Assembly: GCA_965208275.1 (NCBI GenBank) | Contig: OZ242331.1 | Coordinates: 2,046,001-2,110,000 of the forward strand | Direction of reading: 5' to 3' | Origin: Bin5 sp022827195 | GTDB lineage: Bacteria > Chloroflexota > Anaerolineae > Caldilineales > Caldilineaceae | DNA length: 64,000 bases | Part shown: piece after piece, positions 1 through 7,247 of the stretch | Layout of the letters: the number at the start of each line of letters is the position of its first letter | How positions within the stretch are numbered: position 1 is the stretch's first letter | Notes under the pieces: model-generated | Seen by the model: only the letters and a program-made list of their open reading frames with translations | Told to the model about the DNA's origin: nothing | The model's database searches: none | Position numbers and translations under genes: made by a program

Positions 1-1105
1 AGCCTTTTTGCGAGAAGGCAGTCTCAACCAGGAGGAAGGGATTCAGCTGGTCGACCTGGCGGGCAGTAAACTGTTGGAGGTGCAGCAGGCCCTGGATGTC
101 GATGACAGTGCCACGGCAAGGGCGGCGCTGAGCGAGTCGCAGCGATACCTGGACGAGGCCGTCGTTCTTGTCGGTGATACCGAACAGATCCAGGAGATGT
201 CGCAGGTCATTGCGACCCAACTGCAGGAGTTGCTCCAGGTCCGGGCGCTATACTCTCTTGACATACCTTTGCTGGAGTACCCCGCGGAAGCTTCACCGCA
301 ACGGATCGTCGTCTCAGACCAGGACATCTATGTTTTGGACAGCAGCAGGCAGCTGATTGAGCATTACCGGACCAACTCGGACCGGACGCTGCTTGACGAA
401 AACAGCGGTGCTGTACTGCGGGAAGGGGACATTGTATCCGGTGTCACAGTGGGGCGGATCGTGGACATTGCCTGGCAGCCGCGGATATTGGGCTTCGCGG
501 AGAAGGCCAGCCTGCTGGTGCTCGACCGGAACAACAACGTCTTCCGCTACAACCGATTTGACGGGGCCACACACTTGCAGCTGGCCGGTCAGAGTGCCTT
601 GGGAAGCATTGGGCAGCTGGCCATTTACAATGGCCGGCTCTACCTCGCGGATGAGCGCGAGAATCAGATCTTCCGCTACACGCCGGCCGGGTTGGACTAC
701 GACGAAGCGCCCGTGAACTGGTTCGATGAGCAGGTTCAAGGCGATCTCTCCGGGCTGGTGGCAATGGGCATAGACGGGGACATCTGGCTCATGACCGAGG
801 ACGGAACCGTATTGCGCTATCGCCAGGGAGAACAGTTGCCGTTCAGTCTGGAGCGGATCCCGGGGTTGGGGGGCTTGCTCGTCGACCTCGTGCTGGATGA
901 CAACGCCGACGGAACGCTCTATGTCGCCGACGCAACGGAGGAACGCATACTCGTTTACGACAAAGAGGGCCGCTATATTGAGCAGTTCGTTGACGCCGAA
1001 GACATGGCGTTGGCAGGTTTGAGGGGGCTCTACCTGGATGAACAAACCGGAATGTTGTACATTTTGACGAGTTCTGCGCTGTACGCGCATCCCCTTCCGC
1101 GCTGA
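1..1105 (+). CDS. C-terminal part of a beta-propeller (NHL-like) protein, truncated by the window start
   Basis: The frame is open to the first base, so the N-terminus lies outside the window. The first 75 or so visible residues look alpha-helical. The rest holds about six short repeats with the pattern hydrophobic-strand, LxxxxxxIxxY (for example IYVLDSS, LLVLDRNNN, LYLADERENQIFRY, LYVADATEERILVY), which is the look of NHL or TolB-like propeller blades. It stops just before an LCP-family gene. Similar propeller tails are known on membrane-anchored regulatory or phosphatase proteins of Chloroflexota, but no catalytic domain is visible here, so the role is left open. Confidence 0.6.
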   Translation, partial: AFLREGSLNQEEGIQLVDLAGSKLLEVQQALDVDDSATARAALSESQRYLDEAVVLVGDTEQIQEMSQVIATQLQELLQVRALYSLDIPLLEYPAEASPQRIVVSDQDIYVLDSSRQLIEHYRTNSDRTLLDENSGAVLREGDIVSGVTVGRIVDIAWQPRILGFAEKASLLVLDRNNNVFRYNRFDGATHLQLAGQSALGSIGQLAIYNGRLYLADERENQIFRYTPAGLDYDEAPVNWFDEQVQGDLSGLVAMGIDGDIWLMTEDGTVLRYRQGEQLPFSLERIPGLGGLLVDLVLDDNADGTLYVADATEERILVYDKEGRYIEQFVDAEDMALAGLRGLYLDEQTGMLYILTSSALYAHPLPR

Positions 1106-1236
1106 TTCAAACAGCCTCGCAGGTTTACGGACCGCCGGCAAGCCGCCATATTTGGAGAGTCAGCCGCAGCGCCATTCCACGGCGGCTTGCGCTACCTGCC
1201 TCGTTTCGCGTCCAGTTTCCAGCCAACTGGAATCCG

Positions 1237-1245
1237 TGCTATAAT
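1237..1245 (+). promoter_or_regulatory. Extended -10 promoter element (TGC-TATAAT) of the LCP gene
   Basis: A consensus TATAAT with an upstream TGn extension sits 10 nt before the ATG at 1256. No convincing -35 hexamer is seen, which is usual for extended -10 promoters. Transcription starting 6-7 nt downstream would leave a leader of only 3-4 nt, so the mRNA would be essentially leaderless. There is no Shine-Dalgarno sequence before this ATG, which fits. Confidence 0.5.
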
Positions 1246-1255
1246 CTCAGGCACT

Positions 1256-2833
1256 ATGCCGATGGTCAGACTCTTCACCCGCCGGCGGCCTGGGGCCAAC
1301 GGTCAACCTCGCTTCCCAACTCGAAGCCGACGCCTCTGGAGCAGACCCTACGCAATCCTCGCCGGTGTAAGCTGCTCGATCCTTGTCCTCGTTGCCGCCT
1401 TCTTTGTCGGGAGCATACTCGCGGAAAGGGCCAGCAACTATGCCTTAAGCAGGAACTTCCCTGAGCTCGGGTCGGAGCTTCTCGTTGAAACGCAGATCAA
1501 TAGAGTGCCGGTTGTTCAGGCTGAACGGCCGGGCGCTACCCGCGTGGACGATGGCGAGGTCGCAGCCTCACCCCACGTTTTTGCGCCAGGTCGCCAGGTC
1601 AACATCCTATTGCTGGGATCCGATGACCGGGTCAGCGACCGGGAGCCGCCGCGCACTGATACGATGATTTTGGTGACACTTGACCTGGAGAGGAAGTTTG
1701 CTGGAATGATCTCCTTGACCAGGGACTTGTGGGTGCCCATTCCCGGCTACAATCTGACGACGAAGATCAACACTGCCTATGCCCTGGGCGACGAGAGAGG
1801 CTACCCCGGCGGCGGTCCGCAGCTTGCGATGGATACGGTAAGCGGATTCATCGGCCAACCCGTACACTATTACGTTCAGGCCGACTTCAATGGGTTCGTG
1901 CGATTTATCGATGAGATCGGCGGCGTTACGGTTGACGTGCAACAGCCGATTTACGACCCTGAGTATCCGACGTCCGATTTCGGTTACCAGACGTTTCAGC
2001 TCAGCGCAGGGCGGCATCACTTTGACGGCCAGACCGCGCTGAAGTACGCGCGTACGCGCAACATGGACAGCGATTACGGGCGGGCAGCGCGTCAGCAGCA
2101 GCTGCTTCAGGCCGTGGCCGACAAGGTGCTGTCGACAGACATGATAACAACGCTGCCCGGCAAGGCCCCGCAGCTGTTGAACACGATGTGGGGCAGCGTA
2201 AGTACTGATATTCCGCCGGCGAAGATTGCCGAAATCGCGTTTCATTTGCAGTCCGGCCAGTTCGACAATCGTCAATTGGTGCTGGACAACCGGTTTGGCA
2301 CGGAAACATATAGCCACAACAAGGCCTGGATTCTGCTGCCCAATCGGGAGCTGATACGTCCGGCGCTGAGGCAGTTCTTCGGCCCGGCTGCAATCGCGGC
2401 GGGAGACTCGGAATCATCGGTGCAGTCGGGTGCTCCATCGCAGGCGGGCGCGCCGGCGCGGCCGGCCATCGCCGGAGGCGGCACAGACCAGGCCGACCTG
2501 CGGCCAATCCTCCCGGTACTGAACGCGCGCGACGCCAGGTTGGAAATCCTGAACGGGACCTCCCAGTACGGCGTCGCCGCCAGGGTCCGCCAGAAACTCC
2601 AGGCCGAAGGCTGGAACGTAGTTGCGATCGGTGACGCAGACCGCAGCGATTACCGGCGGACCCTTCTGGTGAACTACAACACGGACGATAGCCTCGTACG
2701 CGAAATCGGCCGTCTCCTTAACTTGACCGCTTCCTTGCACGCCATGCCCGGACTCCTGGAGTCCGATTCGACCGACCTGCGCATCGTCATCGGCCAGGAT
2801 TATTTGACAAACGCTTCCAACGACGGCCGATAG
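1256..2833 (+). CDS. LytR-CpsA-Psr (LCP) family cell-wall polymer transferase
   Basis: A 525-residue protein. An Arg-rich cytoplasmic N-terminus is followed by one membrane segment at about residues 30-50, then an extracellular LCP catalytic domain (about 110-300). Family hallmarks are the ILLLGSDDR strand, the PRTDTMIL segment with the Arg and Asp residues that bind pyrophosphate/Mg, SLTRDLWV, INTAYA, and the LKYARTRN plus DYGRAARQQ motifs that bind the polyprenyl phosphate. A C-terminal LytR_C-type domain (about 420-515) follows a disordered Ala/Gly/Pro linker. LCP proteins transfer glycopolymers from polyprenyl carriers to the cell wall. The frame extends upstream to a TTG at 1187, but the ATG at 1256 lies directly behind an extended -10 box and is preferred. 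Confidence 0.9.
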   Translation: MPMVRLFTRRRPGANGQPRFPTRSRRLWSRPYAILAGVSCSILVLVAAFFVGSILAERASNYALSRNFPELGSELLVETQINRVPVVQAERPGATRVDDGEVAASPHVFAPGRQVNILLLGSDDRVSDREPPRTDTMILVTLDLERKFAGMISLTRDLWVPIPGYNLTTKINTAYALGDERGYPGGGPQLAMDTVSGFIGQPVHYYVQADFNGFVRFIDEIGGVTVDVQQPIYDPEYPTSDFGYQTFQLSAGRHHFDGQTALKYARTRNMDSDYGRAARQQQLLQAVADKVLSTDMITTLPGKAPQLLNTMWGSVSTDIPPAKIAEIAFHLQSGQFDNRQLVLDNRFGTETYSHNKAWILLPNRELIRPALRQFFGPAAIAAGDSESSVQSGAPSQAGAPARPAIAGGGTDQADLRPILPVLNARDARLEILNGTSQYGVAARVRQKLQAEGWNVVAIGDADRSDYRRTLLVNYNTDDSLVREIGRLLNLTASLHAMPGLLESDSTDLRIVIGQDYLTNASNDGR

Positions 2834-2890
2834 TCTCCGCGCATCTCGGAAGCTTCCTGCCGAAACAGTCCCGATCAGCTTCTCCAATTC

Positions 2891-3706
2891 ATGGGTCTTG
2901 TACAGTTCGGCTGCCACACTTTTGACGCCGACCTCATCGCCTTCGACAAAGACGGCACTCTGTTTGATTTTGGCGCCAGCTTGCGGGCCCCGTTTTTGGC
3001 TGGCGTGGAGCGCCTGGTGGCGGGCTTCGCGGGCCAATCGAAAGTTCGGGCAGACCTGTACCGAACGCTGGGGTACAATTCGGCGACCGGCATGTTCGAC
3101 GCGCGAGGGCCGTTTGCGACTTCAACGAACGTGGCGATTGGATATGCCATTGTAACGGTCCTGTACCAGCACGCCGGGCCCGAGCAGGATTGGAGCGATT
3201 GCGAGAAGTTGCTGCAGGGGGAGTTCGGGCCATTGTTTGAAGGGACCCGCCATCTGAAGGCGACGACGAGACTGCAAACGCTGTTCTCTTCGCTGTCGAA
3301 CCGGGGCGTAAAGATCGCGGTGATCAGCAATGACGACGCCAGCCACACCGAGTCGGCGCTGGCCGGCTTCGACGTCGCGCCCTATGTCGACTTTGTGGCC
3401 GGGGGCGATGGTCCATTCCCGCACAAACCGGCGCCGGACGCGCTTCTGGCGGCAGCCGAACGGTTGGGCGTCGCGCCTGCGCACACGGCAGTCGTAGGGG
3501 ACGCGGTGACCGACCTTGAGATGGGGCGCGCGGCGGGAGCGGGATTGCGGGTCGGGGTTCTGACCGGTGCATCCTCGCGCGAAGAGCTGGCGGAAGCAGC
3601 CGACCTGGTCCTGAAATCGATCGGTGAAATCACGGTCGCCGTCGGGCCTACGGATCAACCAGAACCCGCCCCTGACCGTTGGTCAGATCGGCCAGACGGG
3701 CAGTGA
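2891..3706 (+). CDS. HAD-superfamily phosphatase (phosphoglycolate phosphatase-like)
   Basis: A 271-residue HAD hydrolase with all four motifs: motif I DKDGT (nucleophile Asp19, acid/base Asp21), motif II VISND, a Lys in PFPHKPAPD for motif III, and motif IV VVGDAVTDLEMG. A helical cap (about 45-120) makes it subfamily I, like Gph. The substrate is probably a small phospho-metabolite and cannot be named. The ATG at 2891 has no clear ribosome-binding site. The last 59 bp overlap the converging yigZ-like gene. Confidence 0.82.
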   Translation: MGLVQFGCHTFDADLIAFDKDGTLFDFGASLRAPFLAGVERLVAGFAGQSKVRADLYRTLGYNSATGMFDARGPFATSTNVAIGYAIVTVLYQHAGPEQDWSDCEKLLQGEFGPLFEGTRHLKATTRLQTLFSSLSNRGVKIAVISNDDASHTESALAGFDVAPYVDFVAGGDGPFPHKPAPDALLAAAERLGVAPAHTAVVGDAVTDLEMGRAAGAGLRVGVLTGASSREELAEAADLVLKSIGEITVAVGPTDQPEPAPDRWSDRPDGQ

Positions 3707-4262
3707 ATCCTTCAATGTACCTGTCCGGCATCGAGAGTTCGAAGGAGACGTCTGCAGCGAACTGCCTGGCTACGATCTCCGCCTCATATTCAGGCAGCAT
3801 CCTTTGGAACAGCGTAACGGCGGGGTAGCCGATGACGACCTTTAGGCTCGATTTCGACGTCTTCTCAACGCGCTGCATACCCTCCAGCGCAACCTTTACG
3901 CCGCCGCTGTAAGCCTTCACGAGCCCGCCCTTGCCCAGCTTGACGCCGCCGAAGTAGCGGGTGACTACGGCGGCGACATCACCCACGCCGCTGTGGAGAA
4001 GCACGGTGAGCATCGGCCGGCCGGCTGTTCCGTGCGGCTCGCCGTCGTCGCTCAAGCCCACTTGCGCAGTCGAACCGGGCGGCCCGATGAGGTAGGCCCA
4101 GCAGTTGTGGTTGGCCGCGTCGAACTCAGCCCGAACCTCCTTGACAAAGGCCCGGGCCTCCTCAACCGTGCCGGCGGGGGCCAGCGTCGTGATGAAATGG
4201 CTGCGGCGAATCTTCTCGTCAACTCGATGTCGCGCAGCGGGAATTGTATAGGGCTGGACCAC
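3648..4262 (-). CDS. YigZ/IMPACT family protein (UPF0029)
   Basis: A 204-residue protein matching the usual length of E. coli YigZ. It shows the family signature: an RRSHFI start of the fold, FSDDGEP-like VGLSDDGEPHGTAG, then VVTRYFGGVKLGKGGLVKAY in the IMPACT N-terminal domain. A smaller C-terminal domain (about 135-204) has the ferredoxin-like pattern of UPF0029. Bacterial YigZ has been linked to translation-related processes but has no agreed activity. The start is GTG with AGAGG about 6 nt upstream. It converges with and overlaps the HAD gene. Confidence 0.88.
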   Translation of the reverse strand: MVQPYTIPAARHRVDEKIRRSHFITTLAPAGTVEEARAFVKEVRAEFDAANHNCWAYLIGPPGSTAQVGLSDDGEPHGTAGRPMLTVLLHSGVGDVAAVVTRYFGGVKLGKGGLVKAYSGGVKVALEGMQRVEKTSKSSLKVVIGYPAVTLFQRMLPEYEAEIVARQFAADVSFELSMPDRYIEGFTARLADLTNGQGRVLVDP

Positions 4263-4338
4263 GGTTCACCTCTGATTCAGCCGGCTTGAGTGAGATCTCG
4301 TAGTAGGTTCTCTTTCAGGCCGGTATCCGAGCCCAATT

Positions 4339-5751
4339 CTAAGCTTGCGCACTTTGCACGGCACCCTTCTCCAGTGCCTGCGACCACTCTCGCACCGAGC
4401 GGCGAAAACGGCGCCAGAGGAAGACGGCATTCACGGGGGAGGTGATGAGAAAGACGCCCCACACATGAGCGAGGCCGCCATCAAAGAATGTGACAATCAC
4501 CCATGCAATGGCCATAGTCGACCAGATGCTTGCGGAATTGGACCGCAAGGGAAATACAGTGTTTCCCAACCCGCGCAACGCGCCCGACTGGACGAATAGC
4601 GTTGCCCAGAACGGCTGCGCCAGCGCAACGACCCGGATGGCTGCCGCGCCGGTCCGCACAACTTCGGGGTCTTTGCTATAGAGTCGTACGATCGGCTCTG
4701 CCAGAAAGAAGGAGACGACCGCCATCGCGGCCATCCACAGGATTGCCCAGCGGGTGGCAATGTCGGCAACCTCGGCGCCTTGTTCCGGTTCCTGCGCGCC
4801 AAAGGACTGTCCCACGAGCGCGGTGGCGGCGATTCCGAAGCCGAAACCGGGCAGGAACGAGAGAGAGAGGGCATTGAAGGTAATACGGTGTGCTGCAAGG
4901 GAAGCAGTTCCCAGGCTGGCGACGATAATCGTCATGAGCGTGAAGCCGGTCGCGATCAGTAGCTGTTCGAGCGCGGCCGGAACACCGACCCGCAGAACAG
5001 ACGACGCCACCTTGATGTCCGGCCGCCAGCCCTTCCGACCTGCAATCGACACGCCCTGCCTGCCGCGCCACATGACGTAGAGGAGGAGCGCTGCGGCCAA
5101 TAGACGCGAATAGAATGTCCCCCAGGCGCTGCCCACCGCCCCGAGGGCAGGCAAACCGGCCATCCCGAAGATCAGCCCGTAGTTCAGGAATACATTGACC
5201 ACATTTGCCACAGCGGTAACGCGCATGGGCGTTTGCGAATCACCCAGTCCCCGCAGTGCGCCGCCGCCGATTAAGAGGACGATTAGCACGACAACGGTGG
5301 CCATCGAGACCTGAAGGTATTCGACGCCGATGCGGGTTACATCATCTTCCGCGCCAAAGAGACCCATGATGGGAGCAGCGAAGACCGACCCGAGAACTGC
5401 GAGCGGAATGGCAAGCAACAGGCTCCACACGATGGACTGGCGGGAGAGGCGGGAGGCGTCTGCCAGTTTTCCGGCGCCGAAAGCCTGCGCCACGAGGACG
5501 CTGCTGCCTACGCTCAGCGATCCAAGTGCAGCGATGACGAAGAACATGACCTGGACCGAGGTGCCGACGCCGGCAACGGCGGCAGTGCTCAGCTGGGCCA
5601 CCATCCAGGTGTCGACCACCATCAACAACGTTTCAAGAAAGCTCTCGCCTATAACAGGCCAGGCCAGCGTAAAGACCCGCCTCTTGGCGGACAAGCGCGG
5701 CTCCGCGGTGCCCCCGCCGGCGGGAGGTGCCTCGGCAGATTCGTTCTGCAT
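4339..5751 (-). CDS. MATE-family multidrug/Na+ or H+ antiporter
   Basis: A 470-residue integral membrane protein with about 12 predicted transmembrane helices in two homologous halves, as in NorM/DinF-type MATE exporters. Recognisable segments are PVIGESFLETLLMVVDTWMV in helix 1, the GVGTSVQ loop, the QAFGAGK loop of the first half and its counterpart VGQSFGAQEPE in the second half. It probably exports cationic or amphipathic compounds. A basic C-terminus (WRRFRRSVREW) lies on the cytoplasmic side. It lies head-to-tail with the yigZ-like gene, about 76 nt apart. Confidence 0.9.
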   Translation of the reverse strand: MQNESAEAPPAGGGTAEPRLSAKRRVFTLAWPVIGESFLETLLMVVDTWMVAQLSTAAVAGVGTSVQVMFFVIAALGSLSVGSSVLVAQAFGAGKLADASRLSRQSIVWSLLLAIPLAVLGSVFAAPIMGLFGAEDDVTRIGVEYLQVSMATVVVLIVLLIGGGALRGLGDSQTPMRVTAVANVVNVFLNYGLIFGMAGLPALGAVGSAWGTFYSRLLAAALLLYVMWRGRQGVSIAGRKGWRPDIKVASSVLRVGVPAALEQLLIATGFTLMTIIVASLGTASLAAHRITFNALSLSFLPGFGFGIAATALVGQSFGAQEPEQGAEVADIATRWAILWMAAMAVVSFFLAEPIVRLYSKDPEVVRTGAAAIRVVALAQPFWATLFVQSGALRGLGNTVFPLRSNSASIWSTMAIAWVIVTFFDGGLAHVWGVFLITSPVNAVFLWRRFRRSVREWSQALEKGAVQSAQA

Positions 5752-5861
5752 TCAGTTCACCAAGAGTAGACAATTTCGCTTTCGAATCGGTCCTGGCCTG
5801 AAGTGTAGCAGACTGTCCGCGCGGTCGCACCATTCTGTGTAGGCGAAAACGACGAATGCGG

Positions 5862-6647
5862 CTAGCCGTCCGCAATCCAAAAAAACTCTCTTTCGCGGAA
5901 GCCGACTTCGAATCCCAGACGGCGATAGAGCGTTCCTTCATTCGCCGTTTGGAGGCCGGCGTAAGCGTAGCCGAGAGTACGGGCTGCGGCCATGATGTGA
6001 CTCACGAGGGCGGAAGCGAACCCTTTGCCGCGATAGGCCTGGGGCGTGGAGATATCGTAGATTCCTGCGATGCCGCCTGCCAGAATGAGAGTGCCCGACG
6101 TAACCACTTCGCGGCCGACAAGACCGCTGTAGAGCCGGGCGTATGCGCCTGCTCCGAGGGCGTGGCGTCGATAGGCATCGTACCAGAGCTGGGCAGCGCG
6201 CTGGCTCGTGCCGAAACCGCGCGCGGAGGCGGTCCACCAGGACCGGAGGCCTGGCCCGGTCGAAACTGAAGTGACGCGCAATCCGTCAGGGCAGGCCCGG
6301 TGGGGCAACTCGTCGAGCGGACGGAACATCCAGAAATCGCCTTCACCGGCATCCAGCCCCCGGCTGACCAACCGGTCGCCCAGGTCATGGGGCAGATCGC
6401 CGGGAAAGCAGAGCCAACGGCAAGCCTCGGTTTGAGCGCCTATGTCGGCCAGCAGCGCGTCGATGCCTTCCTCAACATTGTCTGAGGGAAAGTTGGACCG
6501 CAGGATGTGGTTGCCGGGCGGCCCATTGGCAATGATCCACGCAGCCTGCTCGTCCTCGTGAACGCACACGCCGTGCTGACCGTGGAAGAGGCGAAAGTAG
6601 GCGATATAGTTCTGACGAAGAAGGTCGATCAGATCTGGTCTGGTCAT
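5862..6647 (-). CDS. GNAT family N-acetyltransferase
   Basis: A 261-residue protein. The C-terminal half has the acetyl-CoA binding GNAT fold: a strand ending in ISTPQAYRGKGFASALVSHI (the Q/RxxGxG/A pattern is RGKGFA) and the final LYRRLGFEVGF motif. The N-terminal half (about 1-120) is less conserved, as in GNATs that contain a second, degenerate acetyltransferase unit. The frame extends 28 codons further upstream, but MTRPDLIDLL at 6647 is the more natural start. The substrate is unknown. Confidence 0.75.
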   Translation of the reverse strand: MTRPDLIDLLRQNYIAYFRLFHGQHGVCVHEDEQAAWIIANGPPGNHILRSNFPSDNVEEGIDALLADIGAQTEACRWLCFPGDLPHDLGDRLVSRGLDAGEGDFWMFRPLDELPHRACPDGLRVTSVSTGPGLRSWWTASARGFGTSQRAAQLWYDAYRRHALGAGAYARLYSGLVGREVVTSGTLILAGGIAGIYDISTPQAYRGKGFASALVSHIMAAARTLGYAYAGLQTANEGTLYRRLGFEVGFREREFFWIADG

Positions 6648-7247
6648 TGGGCCGCAGCGGGCTGACTTCCGGTCTGCAAACTGACCGGCGTGGCTGCCGA
6701 GTACACTAACATCGCGAGCGCTACAAGGCAAGATCGCGTGCCTCTGCCGGACTGGTCTGGCAGGTATATTGGTTCGGTCATTGATCCGTGATATAGTCTG
6801 CGCGGACGGGGGAGTCTACAGTGGAACGGTCACTGTAGCTACTAAGCCTCTTGGCGGAATCGGCCTTCTTAGGCCGCCAAGTGTCCCGTCAGATGGGACA
6901 GTCAACCGCGCAACGATCCACGAACTGCCGCGAGTTGCCGCGAAGGGCCGCATTTTGATGGCTCTCGGGCGGGTTTAGAAGGGCTGCTTACGAGTCTGCA
7001 ACGAAGCTGCACGTCGATACTTCGCCGCCCGACTGACGGCAGGCTGGGAGCCATTCAGCTGGTAGATGTCAGCCTGCCTCCCAACGGACGGATTCGATAA
7101 CCCGGTAGACCGAATGGAAGCTCTGGCACAGTTCCTCACGCGAGGATTCTGCTTGTCTGCACGGAACGTTGCGGTTCGGCCACTCGCGGAAGGTAAGTGG
7201 GCAAGCAACAGGTCTGCCGGCAAAGCCGGCGAAAGTCGTGAAACTCC
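6648..7247. other. 600-bp non-coding region
   Basis: No convincing gene is found between the GNAT and lipoprotein genes. A 69-codon frame at 6769-6978 has no ribosome-binding site, and its sequence is dominated by inverted repeats, so I reject it. Three successive stem-loops lie at 6816-6900 (listed separately). A GCCGGC-AAA-GCCGGC hairpin lies at about 7213-7229, just before the lipoprotein gene. The region must hold the promoters of both flanking divergent genes. Confidence 0.6.
6816..6900 (+). ncRNA. Three consecutive stem-loops, possible structured RNA leader
   Basis: Hairpin 1 pairs CTACAGTG (6816-6823) with CACTGTAG (6831-6838) around a 7-nt loop. Hairpin 2 pairs CTTGGCGG (6850-6857) with CCGCCAAG (6874-6881). 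Hairpin 3 pairs TGTCCC (6882-6887) with GGGACA (6895-6900) around a 7-nt loop. All stems are perfect and the elements abut, which is unlikely in random sequence of this length. No known riboswitch or ncRNA consensus was recognised and the strand is a guess; the next plus-strand gene begins about 350 nt downstream. Confidence 0.4.

Noticed and set aside
5925..5935. tRNA T-loop-like GACTTCGAATCCC
   Set aside because: Lies inside the GNAT coding sequence; no acceptor or anticodon stem can be formed around it.
6769..6978. 69-codon open frame in the lipoprotein upstream region
   Set aside because: Made largely of inverted repeats, with no ribosome-binding site and no conserved motif.
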